Part shown: piece by piece, positions 44,740-55,161 of the stretch
Layout of the letters: each line of letters starts with the position of its first letter
How positions within the stretch are numbered: position 1 is the stretch's first letter
From: Paraspadella gotoi
Lineage: Eukaryota; Chaetognatha
Length of the DNA: 64,000 bases
Direction: 5' to 3'
Assembly: GCA_051294375.1 (NCBI GenBank)
Contig: CM119265.1
Coordinates: forward strand, 28,520,443 to 28,584,442
The notes under the pieces: model-generated
Database searches by the model: none
What the model was told of the DNA's origin: nothing
The model's input: only the letters and a program-made list of their open reading frames with translations
Position numbers and translations under genes: made by a program

Positions 44740-45545
44740 ATGTCGTCCCCTTCGTCCGTCCGTCCGTCCGTCCATCCGTCCATCGTCGAATTCCCTCTTC
44801 GCCGCAAGTTGGTGCTGACCTGTTGCTTCTTGGCGATGCTGTTAGGAGTTGCTGCAATCCTGCTGCACGAGATCGAGAGACTTCCAGAGTTGCAGCAAGG
44901 TGAGTTAGATTTCTCTGGTTGAGTTGAACGCAGGATCAACAACTTTGTTGAGAATAAATAAGGTTGACTGTTAATTGCAGCAATGGGTCATTTTTAGGTC
45001 ACACTGATGAAATGTCTGAAAATTCATTATGACCGGAATACCATACAATGAATTAAATTAAATTAAATTAAATTAAATTAAATACGAATAATGAACTATT
45101 TCGGTCAAATAACGAATAACAATGATTTAACGTGAAAGAACAAATTTTAACTAAGAGTAATTGTTATGTTCTTACTAACTACAACTATAGTCGGACTACA
45201 CTACTTAAGAACGAATTACTACTTATGAGTTATGACATACTAAACGCTTTGTTTTATATTGTAAAAAATGTAAAATTCTGGCACGCCTTATCCCTCCCCC
45301 CCCAGATATCAACCCCCGCCATCCACGCGACACTTTTTTTACCATCGCCTCGGCTTCGGATATTCTCTCTTCTCTTTTCCTCTTTTGCTGGACTTGGATC
45401 GTCTCTCCCTTTCGCAGTAAGCGGCTTTTCCAGCTGCTCCCGCTGTTCCTGACGCCGGGAGCTGCTTGCTTGGTCGCGGTGCTTGGCTGGGAGGCGCTTG
45501 GGAGCGGCCGGCCGGAGGCGGTGGGGATGAGAGGTGAGGGAGGGA

Positions 45546-45637
<92 letters not shown>

Positions 45638-46028
45638 ATCGATCGATCATGCAAAGTTATCGTGAACTCGATTGAGTATTGAGTATATTTGAAAAGTCCT
45701 TCGGATTTTTATTATTTCTCTGAAAAATGATTGATTACCTTTACTTAAATAAGTACAATTTTAAACAATATCCGTCTTCTCTTATTTCCTATTACTCCCT
45801 CTCCTATTCCCAGGTTCACCTTACTCCCGCGGTCCTTTTCAAATTGCGGCGCTGATCTGTTTGGGTCTGCAATGCGGTGCCAATCTAGTCGCACTCTTCT
45901 CAGTCTTTGTCTACACAATTGATTGTCGTTATTGCTCCTATTACGATCACTCCACTTACAGATTCGGCAACGCCAGGGTCAAAGTTAGACGGGTCTCGGC
46001 TGGAGCAGGGAAGATGACTGAGATGTAG
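44740..46028 (+). CDS. Gene D: small multispan membrane protein, unknown family
   Basis: Exon 1 (44740-44899) encodes MSSPSSVRPS and a membrane helix (LVLTCCFLAMLLGVAAILL), ending in phase 1. Exon 3 (45814-46028) starts in phase 1 and encodes a second helix (IAALICLGLQCGANLVALFS), a Cys/Tyr-rich loop and the C-terminus. Between them, 45418-45533 has good splice sites and in one frame encodes another helix (RLFQLLPLFLTPGAACLVAV) followed by GWEALGSGRPEA. Its length (116 nt) is one base short of keeping phase 1 to phase 1. I infer a one-base deletion in this assembly, or an exon skipped in some transcripts. With it the protein would be ~162 aa with three or more helices, reminiscent of claudin/clarin-like proteins, but I cannot assign it. 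The last ~12 codons are the first unit of a 45-bp minisatellite. Confidence 0.6.
45551..45634 (+). repeat. (GA)n microsatellite after gene D exon 2 donor
   Basis: The donor GTGAGGGAGGGAAGGG passes into a perfect GA array. Confidence 0.96.
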
Positions 46029-46262
46029 AAGAGAAAGGTCTCAGCTGGAGCTGGGAAGATGACCGAGATGTAGAAGAGAAAGGTTACGGCTGGAGCTGAG
46101 AAGATGACCGTGATGTAGAAGAGAAAGGGCTCGGCTGGATCTGGGAAGATGACCAAGATGTAGAAGAGAAAGGTTACGGCTGGAGCTGAGAAGATGACTG
46201 AGATGTAGAAGAGAAAGGGCTCGGCTGGAGCTGAGAAGATGACCGAGATATAGGAGAGAAAA
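45993..46262 (+). repeat. 45-bp minisatellite at the end of gene D
   Basis: Six units, such as TCGGCTGGAGCAGGGAAGAT followed by GACTGAGATGTAGAAGAG, at exact 45-bp spacing. The first unit contains the gene D stop codon (46026-46028); the rest would be 3' UTR. Confidence 0.93.
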
Positions 46263-47230
46263 AGGGAGACTGCAAATGTTGAGAAGTTGATGATGTTGGG
46301 ATGAAGAACAAGAGACGAAGAACTTATGAGATTTAACTAGTTTTATTGAGAACGAAAAAAAAAATACTTTCTTTTTCAAAATGTTTTTCTTTAATGTTCG
46401 CTAAGAAGATGTTAAATTCTTCTTGCTACCTTCTATATTTTGTCTTTAGTAAGAATTAAACTTAAATTCGGAGAAAAGTTTCAGATTCTTCAAAAAAAGT
46501 TGACAGAAGAAAATATCAATATTTTTTAAAGATTATGTACATTATTAATAGCCATAGCCGATGAAATTTAAATGTTAATGTATACAGCGTTAAAATAATC
46601 AATCATGAGCATAGATTATAGTATTAAAATATTTTTTGTCAATTTTTTTCAGAGGGTACTAGCCTAATTGAAATTATTATATTACTATATAAATAAATCT
46701 TAAAATTTTTAATGGATTCTGATAGAGCATAAAAGTTAAACAAGAAATATAATTACAGCTTTTAAAAATTTTTATGTTTTCTAAGTGAAAATATGAAAAA
46801 ACTAAAAAAATAATTGAAATATGAGAATAATGATGATTTTTTACTTTTTTTATTTTTGACCTACTTATGATAAAAATATTTAAAAAATAATTATACTTTG
46901 TTTAGACAACTTTTTATGATCTTTCCGAATCTCGTCTTAAAATCAAAAATTTCTCCAAACAATTTTTGTTCTTTCCTATCTATAAATAAATATTTAAAAA
47001 ATAATTACTAGGGTATAGAGCCATATAAAAAAAATTTTGTCCATTGAAAGTATACTTAAAAATGTATAAATTTACGTTTGAGCTTGTGCGGCTACCCCTA
47101 TTTTTATGCCCAATAATGTATGAAAAAAAAAAAATAATTTACCAAATTATTTTTATTAGTTTTTATTTATATTTATTAGCTAAATTTTAATTTTATGAAA
47201 TTTTATTATTTTCATATCACTCTAATGTAT
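46263..47230. other. AT-rich stretch
   Basis: A segment near 46705-46780 (GATTCTGAT, ATAAAAGTTA) resembles the interior of the hAT MITE at 42759-43385, and CACTCTA near 47220 resembles its right end, so a decayed relative is possible. No gene. Confidence 0.4.
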
Positions 47231-47234
47231 AGCA

Positions 47235-47665
47235 GTAGCAGTAGCAGTAGGTAGCATTGAATCAACGAGCTATGACTTTTAGACGCAACCATTGCCTTCA
47301 TATTTATAATAATAATAGTAATAATAATAATAATAATAATTTTATTTATAATTTTAATGGTTTTGTTTCAGGTAGCAGCCGTCACGCATTGAATCAATTA
47401 GAAGTGACCTTTAGATGCAATCATTGCTTTTATATATATAATAATAATAATTATATTTATAATCATAAAGAGCATGGTTTTGATTCAGGTAGAAGCCGTC
47501 AAGTTTTGGATAAATTAGCTGTGACCTATAGATGCAATCATTTCTTTTATTATTATAATATTGTATTAATTATATAAATTCGTTGCGTTTAATGATATTA
47601 TAATGAACATGTTTCAGGAAGCAGCCGTCGAGCTTTGGATTAATTAGTTGCAAGTATAACGTCAG
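47235..47665 (+). repeat. ~120-bp imperfect tandem repeat
   Basis: Units of CAGGTAGCAGCCGTCACGCA then GTGACCTTTAGATGCAATCA, separated by (TAA)n, three to four times, with a fragment again at 48525-48560. A frame runs through it but is repeat-derived and starts with no ATG. Confidence 0.8.
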
Positions 47666-47689
47666 AATAAAAGCCTTACCCTTGGCGGA

Positions 47690-48510
47690 TGGCGAGGAGC
47701 GACGTCAGGGGGTCATAGCCAGGGATGGTCTCTGGGGGCACACAAAAACTTTATACCTAGGTATGCCCCTAGGGGGATAGTTTTTTTAACATTAAGGGAA
47801 AGCCCTATGGCTTCCTGAGGTATGAGAAAATATTTACCCCCTGGGGTAATTTTAATACTATAACAAAAAAGCAAGGCTTTTTTAACAGATTTTTGATTGA
47901 ATTTTTTACTCTCTCTCTGTCTCTCTCTCTCTCTCTCACTCTGTCTCTCTCTTTCTCTATTTCTCTCTCTCTCTATCTCTTTCTTTCTTTATCGCTTTTT
48001 TTTATTTGTTTATTTTTGTATTAGTATGAATAATTTAGTATAAAATAGGATTAAAAATATATTTTATTATTATATTTTTAATTGATAACTACTGCTAAAT
48101 AATAATCAGTCCCAGGCTAGTCCTAAAAAAGCTTGCAAGGTTCATATAAAATATTTTAATTTCAAATATATATTTAATAAAAAAAAAAAGAAAAAAAAGG
48201 CTAGTAAAAAAAGCAGAGAACAAAAGAGAGTAAAGGGGAAATAAAAAAAAATTTGGTAAAAAATAAATTTAAAAATCTGTTTAAAATTATCTTACCTACT
48301 CTCTCTCATCCTAGCGAGAACTTTTTTTTTACCCCCTGGGGTTATCATTAGGGGTACGTTTTATTATTCTTAAACAGGATTAGCTTTGAAGTACACCTTG
48401 GGGTAGCCCTTAGGGTTATCTCTAAGTATATTGCTATTAATAGTACCCTTAACTGATTTTAAAAGTATTCCCCCAAGAGGCGGCCCCAAAGGGGAAGCCT
48501 TTTTGAGCGA
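47690..48510. repeat. Segment with GC-rich palindromic blocks, unclassified
   Basis: Blocks ACCTAGGTATGCCCCTAGGG (47756-47775) and two copies of TTTACCCCCTGGGGT (about 47832 and 48330), otherwise AT-rich with a CT tract (47910-47990). Possibly a foldback-type element; no coding. Confidence 0.4.
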
Positions 48511-50200
48511 CGGTATATCTTATTAGCTGTGACCTTTAGACACAATCAATGATTTTCTTCCATAAATTTGTTTCCTTTCCCGAGGCTAAACTGGTAAATT
48601 AATGAATCTAAGTATTAACTCTGAAAAAATGAATATTTTAATGGAGAAATGAATAGAATAATGAATAAATGAATAAATGAATGCATGAATGAATAAGGAA
48701 CAACCTGTGGCATGTAAAGCGCTAGTTGATTATTTCAATTTGTTAATGAAAACCTGATCACAGATGTGCTTTTCATGAAGGTAATTATCATAATGCGAAA
48801 GAAAATAACTGATTACTGATATTGATGAGGAAACGATGACGTAGTAGGTGGCTGATGTTTTGTTCATTTTAAAGTTGTATCGTTGTATGACGTATAGCAA
48901 GTTACAGTAATTATAAATAATCTGACAATATGACAATCTGTTGGATATGAGACTGTTCCAGACATCGGCGCCAATTTCTTCAGCAAAAATAATGGCCACC
49001 TCAGTTATAAGGTAGATGCTCGTGTTTTTTCCCCGCTTAACTGCAGCGCTCTTTTTTAATTTAATTTAATTTTTACAGGTTCATTTTTAAAAAATAAAAA
49101 TAAATCAACTAATTTTGTTGTCATCTTGCAAACTTTTCTTTTTAGGTTTTAGAAACATCCTATTGCCAAGAGCCAATATCACGATTGCCAACGTTAACCA
49201 CTTTTTTCTTTCGTCTTCTCTTTTCTTAGCAACCAAAAAGAATTATTGCTAAATTATTATCCTGGCTCTCTGTTCCCAAAATTGTATTTTATTGATAATT
49301 TTTAACTTAAATTAATCCTTAACCATAATCTTGAACCATAACCTAAACCCTAATCCTAAACCCATATTTCTAATTTTTAATCTTAATCATTAACCTTAAT
49401 CAGTAACATACAATTCTACATGGTAGTCTTATCCCTATTGGTAAAAAAAATCATATATAACTTTGATCACCCCTCAAAAAATTATCCATTCCCACCCCTT
49501 TCTGTTCAGCCTCTTAGATATTATGATTTTTCATTAATGACTTTCTAACAGAAATGATGTGTGATATCTATTAGAAAACTAGGACAGATAGTAATCTAAC
49601 CTTGTGTTGTATAGATGCTCCCTCTATTTCCAGAAGACAACACTGACTTCCCCTTCCCAAATTGAATTATTAGATAAATAAAACATTTTTAAGAAAGAAA
49701 GCAATATATATTTGATTAAATAATAAGATTAAATACTAAATCCTTCATAAAATATAAAAATAGAAAATAGTGAAACAAGTAATTTGCAAATTTTCATAAT
49801 CAAAAACCTAATCATAAACCCTTACCTCCAATGTAGTCTTTAAATCAAAAAATTAATCTAATTCCAAATTTAAGCTGAAATAGAGCGTTCTGGGAAAATA
49901 AGGCAAAATGGTAATTTTTTTTATTCTCCTAATTCTTTTTCTTTTTTAGGATATCAACATTTTTTCACAGTATTTCTTTTGTGATTTTTCTTTTATATTT
50001 TTGGTAATAGCAGATGCCAAATTGCTCAGAGACCAACCCGCTCCAGCCGAACTGCCCTAGCTTAAAATACAAAGATTCTGATTCTGACAGTAGACCTTGC
50101 CAGAAAATTTGAAGTTTGCTATCCAACTTCGTAGTAGGGCTCAAAACGAGCTTCATACATGCGCGGATGTTTTACAATAGACAGATCTAAATTTAAAAAA
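48511..50200. other. Stretch upstream of the XKR-like gene, mostly repeats
   Basis: Includes an (ATGAATGA)n-like patch (48640-48700), a degenerate telomere-like element (49310-49905, ending ATAGAGCGTTCTGGGAAAAT) and the dispersed repeat shared with 8560-8690 (49560-49645). A minus-strand frame at 48730-48999 is of no recognised family and not called. Confidence 0.5.
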
Positions 50201-50235
50201 AATTTCATTACAGATTGGTTTTGATTAGCATCAAA

Positions 50236-52479
50236 ATGGATTTCTCACTAATCATGATGTTGTTAAACATTTGTCTCAATGTAGCTGATGTTTTCTCTGA
50301 TCTTCGCTCGATGATTTATTTCACGATGAAACCCTTCAAGATGGATAATAACATAGGTTACACCATTGGTGTCATCTTGCTCATTCACAGCGTCATTTCC
50401 AGTGTTCACGCTTGGAGATATTTGAGAAAGGAGGCCCAATTGTACCCACGCCTCATGAATGGAGTCTGGAGGAAGAAAGCTATTGCTTTAATGTTCCTAA
50501 TGGGTTTGGGTAACGTGATTCTGATCATTGACCAGTGGCTCGATCACCATCAAACTTCTAAAGGTGCTGAATCCCCAACATTTGTCGTCAAATTGCGTAT
50601 TATTTTCTCCTTGAATTTGCTTCAAGTTTTGTTGGAGGCTATTCCTCAATTGCTCCTACAAAGCTTTGCGATCTTCATGGACCTGACCAGCACAACAACT
50701 AAATTGTGCCTGGAAGATTTTCATGTTTTTCAAAGAAAATATATTCTTTACAATCGGGATAATAGTGGTATGTTCGTCCAGACTAATAAATCGTGTAAGT
50801 GCACTGATTTTACTTTAAATTTACGTATCTGCTATTGGCCACCAGAATCTGAAATATATTTAACAATGATTTCTTTCACACTCTCCGCTATTGGTCCAGC
50901 TAATACAGCTATAAAGGGTCGTTTAGAAATAATGAAGCCGAGCAGTATACTCGGTATTGTTCAGGGTGTCATCGGCGTTGCCATTTACTTTTATCTCGTT
51001 TATATCTATACAATAAAATTTTCATTTTTATTTCTTTTACTCTTGCCACTTGTATTGTTTAGAATCTTTACATTCACAGAAATTTTTAAATTGATTCAAA
51101 AGTTTATCTTCAGCCAATGGGAAACTCAGAAAAGAAAAGAGTCTTTCTCTCAATTTTTCGTCATGATTTTTTGGTCATTGTTGATTTCCTCTTTCGTGGG
51201 AGAATCTTATAAACAGTATGAGTTGGATAATGAATACTTTTTTGAACAAAAGATTTCCTTGACTCCATATTTATTTACTCCAGAATATATTCACTGGATA
51301 CACAATGGTGAAGTTGTCTGTTTCACGACTGCTGGTCTGCTCAGTCCTGAAATATGGAAACAAATATTTCCAACTGATGTTCTGCCATCGTGTGAGAGTT
51401 ATTCCGCTCAAAACCCAGGACGAGAAATTGATAAGGGAGGACAGTACAAACTTGGCAACTATATGTTTCTTCAGTGTAAACATCTTACACGGATGATTAT
51501 ATTGATGATAGATGCCGTTATTGGAATGTCATACTTTATCACTTGCTGCATCGAGAGAAAACAATTCATTAACCTATTTCAGTTTATAATAGCGTCTTTG
51601 CTGCCAGTCACGATCTTTATTGCCAATATTTATACCGGATTGAAGTATGAAGAATATTACAAAAAATATAGTTCATTGATATGGCAAAAGGACAACATGA
51701 ATCAAAGAAAATACTTTGAATCAAAAAAAAATACACACCAAAGTTTAATGCTGTTCTCTGATTTCAAATATTCTTTTCTTGCTTTCGCTTTTATCTTTTT
51801 TTTTCTTGAAGGATTTTCAGGGGCAAAATCCTTTTTTTTATGGTCTAAAAGAGATAAAGTATTTTTGATAATAATAGGGGTTATCTCTACTTTTCTCCCT
51901 TTTTTTGCTTATATCAATAAAATGGTCGAAGCAGAAAAGCAGAATATAGGTGATATGTTAGCCAATACCTCAGTCAGAACTTATTTTCAGAAAGGAAATG
52001 AACAACACAAATCTCTTTTCACAACTTTCATGATCGGTGAGACATTTTTCACTGTCTTCACGATCAGTGCGCTACCGTTCTTGGCATGGTTCCATTTGAC
52101 AATAATGAAAACTTGTCGTGCAAAGTTTCCCGCCAAAGTTTTAATGACGCTCGTGCTTTTCATCATTTACGTAGTTTTTGTCAGCATTTTGTTGAACGTA
52201 GAAAAATCTTTGAATAATGAAGCTCACATTGTTTACATGGAAAATTTTGAAAACCTTAAGTTTGATTCAATATCTTATTACTTCAGAGAAACTATCGCTC
52301 CAGAAATGTCGCCCGTCTTTATGTATCTAGAAAAATCAACCTTCTTTATGGATGAAGATGACACAATTGAGTTTAAAAATTTATTGGCATTTATTGATCA
52401 TAAAGTCTATGAAAACTATAGCCTAATAAATACGGTTTTCTTGTTCACAATGGTTGCGGTTGTTCTTTTTTGCAATTAG
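50236..52479 (+). CDS. XK-related-like multi-pass membrane protein, intronless
   Basis: A single uninterrupted frame of 747 aa. I start it at the first ATG (50236); the frame stays open seven codons upstream without an ATG, just after an acceptor-like TTTCATTACAG that may close a 5' UTR intron. About 12-14 hydrophobic segments run the whole length. The N-terminal third resembles the XK/XKR family: an ADVFSDL-type first helix, a second helix ending in HAW, and LLEAIPQLLLQ at about residues 132-142, matching the family hallmark of Glu and Pro followed by QLLLQ. XKR proteins are plasma-membrane proteins, some being phospholipid scramblases activated in apoptosis. At 747 aa this is much longer than typical members (about 350-600 aa), and the second half is membrane-rich but unrecognised. 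I see no clear caspase site. It is unusual in lacking introns while its neighbours have several. Confidence 0.72.
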   Translation: MDFSLIMMLLNICLNVADVFSDLRSMIYFTMKPFKMDNNIGYTIGVILLIHSVISSVHAWRYLRKEAQLYPRLMNGVWRKKAIALMFLMGLGNVILIIDQWLDHHQTSKGAESPTFVVKLRIIFSLNLLQVLLEAIPQLLLQSFAIFMDLTSTTTKLCLEDFHVFQRKYILYNRDNSGMFVQTNKSCKCTDFTLNLRICYWPPESEIYLTMISFTLSAIGPANTAIKGRLEIMKPSSILGIVQGVIGVAIYFYLVYIYTIKFSFLFLLLLPLVLFRIFTFTEIFKLIQKFIFSQWETQKRKESFSQFFVMIFWSLLISSFVGESYKQYELDNEYFFEQKISLTPYLFTPEYIHWIHNGEVVCFTTAGLLSPEIWKQIFPTDVLPSCESYSAQNPGREIDKGGQYKLGNYMFLQCKHLTRMIILMIDAVIGMSYFITCCIERKQFINLFQFIIASLLPVTIFIANIYTGLKYEEYYKKYSSLIWQKDNMNQRKYFESKKNTHQSLMLFSDFKYSFLAFAFIFFFLEGFSGAKSFFLWSKRDKVFLIIIGVISTFLPFFAYINKMVEAEKQNIGDMLANTSVRTYFQKGNEQHKSLFTTFMIGETFFTVFTISALPFLAWFHLTIMKTCRAKFPAKVLMTLVLFIIYVVFVSILLNVEKSLNNEAHIVYMENFENLKFDSISYYFRETIAPEMSPVFMYLEKSTFFMDEDDTIEFKNLLAFIDHKVYENYSLINTVFLFTMVAVVLFCN

Positions 52480-52525
52480 AGAAACGTTCCAGATTATTTT
52501 TCTCTCTGTCTGTCTCTCTGTCTGA

Positions 52526-52579
<54 letters not shown>

Positions 52580-53960
52580 ATTCAAAGTGTTTTTTTTTTG
52601 TTTCTATCTTTATTTTTTTTAAATCTATCTCTTTACTTAGTTTTTTTATAATTGAAGATATGAGATTATATATGATTAATAATTACTTAAAACTAAAAAA
52701 AATCGATCTCATCAACTTTTTTCATGCGCCTTTTTTTACGACTTATTTAAGTGCATTTGTTTGCAAGCCATGATATTTTTTTAAGATCAGAGATTGTTTA
52801 TTGGACACTATCTCATTTTTCGACCTCTTTAAATATGACCAAAAAACAAGCAAAATACAAACGTTTATTCCGAGGGAATCTTTTTTTCTCCCGCGTTGCT
52901 GTCAGCGATTAGATATTTTTCAAGTGGACGTACTTGACAATGCTACTATCTAGGAAAAAAGTATATCACTTAATTGTCGAAAAGTTTATTTGTTTAATAA
53001 AAAATATACAAAATATGGGTAAAACATTCTTAATATTTGGCATTGACTACTGCCCACATTCGTCTGGGCATGCTCTCGTACAGTATTTTTGGAAAGCGCC
53101 CCTTTTCTTTTCCTATTCCTTAATTACTAACTATAATCTTTCAATTTTTTTTTGGTACCTTGTATTGTATTTCTTTCGTTCTTCTTGATTATTATTTTGT
53201 ATTATTTTTTGTGTATGAGCCTATTTTAGGTGTGTGCACAGCTTTGACGTCCGTTTCAACTAAATACGAACTCGGGAGTTTTTCACAATTGCCCTTTTGT
53301 TTCTTCTTGTGGAGATAAATCTTTATCTTTTAATTTTCTCTTTTTCTTTTTTAAATTAACGTAAAACTATAAAAGCTTAACACCTGTTCATTTCTTAATA
53401 ATTTATTAGTGCTTTAATTTTTTTTCAAACTATTATTATTCTAGGAGGTTCGCAAACTTAATACACAAATAGATTTTGCGTTTGTCCGAATAGAATAAAA
53501 TAACTAAATTTGATATTTCAATATTAATTGGCCTGTGCTGTGATTCATGAAAGTTTAAAAGTAGAATTTGAAATTTTTAATATTTTTTTTAATTCTTTGC
53601 GACGAGAGTAGCTTAAGTGTATTCTTGATTTTGCAACATTGTAATTTTACTATTTCACTGGATTAGACTTTAATTCTTTCTGAGGTTCTTTTAGTTTCTT
53701 TTCACTTTGGGTCCTTCTTACCTTTTGAAACCATTTGATGAAAGTAACTTTAGTGGAAAATATATTATGAATTTTGTTTGGTTCAGTTCCTCTTCATTAA
53801 CTTAACTACCAAATACTAATATTTTTTTTATGTCACAATTGCTTAATTTGAAAAAAATTGAAACATATTTTTTTTCACACAAACAATTTCAGTATCTTTA
53901 TCCTATATTAGATTGTATTTCTGAATACATTTAGTCTATTATTCAATGCGTCTCATTTTG
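52480..53960. other. Spacer between XKR-like gene and protease
   Basis: A (CT)n tract at 52530-52570 right after the XKR stop, then AT/T-rich sequence. No coding or RNA feature seen; the protease promoter should lie here, but I find no clear TATA box. Confidence 0.6.
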
Positions 53961-53983
53961 TAATGAGCGATCTTTTGTTTCAG

Positions 53984-55081
53984 ATGTCTATATGTTTTTT
54001 TCTCTTGGTTTTATTGGGACTGATCTCTAGTTCCCTCTGCAGCCAATGCGGACAGGGCGGGATTGGACATCGCGTCGTCGGTGGAAAAGAGGCCGTGCCC
54101 AATAATTGGCCTTGGCAGGTGATCGCTGTTGGACTTGGCAACGTTAAAGACAGTATAAGTTTTTGTTGTTATTTATGGCCTTAAAAAATTGAAATGCGGT
54201 TAGCCTTGTCAATTTGATGATTGCCATGAGTAGACATTGGCATGTTAAGCCTTGATAAAGAAATTGAGCAATGGTTCTGGACTCTGGGCTATTAAAATTT
54301 TGAATAGGACTTGCAATATAACTTTATTATGATACAACTTTACAGGTCTCTCTTTCCCATCGCGGTTGGCATATGTGTGGCGGCACAATCGTCGCCCCTT
54401 CATGGATTGTAACTGCCGGTGAGATTATTAATTTCGAGTCACAAACCTTTGAAGTTTTAGGGTCAGGGGCGGCGAGAGGAGGGGTTTCATTCGCCTCAGG
54501 TCTAAACTTAAAACTTAAAAATAAGAATTTATACTTTGCGTCAAATCTGTCAGTTCGACTTTGAAGTTTTGAATTTAAAATCTGAATAATCCAGAATAAG
54601 TCGAAACGAACAAATACGCTGCATCTCTATCTGAATATATGATTCGTGCAAACATATTTCACAGCCTTAAATTTAACGAGACAAAAAAAAATATAGAAAA
54701 TGATGCCGTGCCTCTCTGTGGGTGTCGTATAGCCCCCACTCTTAGTGTGCCCAGTGGGTCTGGGAGATTTTTCCGTCAGTTGCCTTGCCTTCCGGTGGAT
54801 TAGGGAGCAGGGCTAGAACCCGGGACCATTGGGTTCAAAGAATAAGCGTTGGCTCAGTGCGCAGTCGTATCAAACGTTACAAAAAATTCTTTATCTCACC
54901 CCACTCCCCCCCGCTCGGCACAGGTCACTGTTTCGGTGGGAAATTGGCCGGCACTGCGGATTGGGTTGTGACGGCCGGAGAACATGACCTCAATGATAAA
55001 TCGGGATTTGAGCAAAGGAGGAAAATAGAAAGGTTATTCCGCTTTCATTTAATCAGCATCATAATGATTATTATTGATTAC

Positions 55082-55161
<80 letters not shown>

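Noticed and set aside
47257-47577. Asn/Tyr-rich frame with repeated CNH motifs
   Set aside because: Frame runs over ~120-bp tandem units with (TAA)n spacers, does not start with ATG, and has no splice partners.
48730-48999. Minus-strand 89-codon frame (AEEIGADVWNSL)
   Set aside because: No domain, no second exon, AT-rich surroundings; could be a decayed mobile-element piece but nothing supports that.
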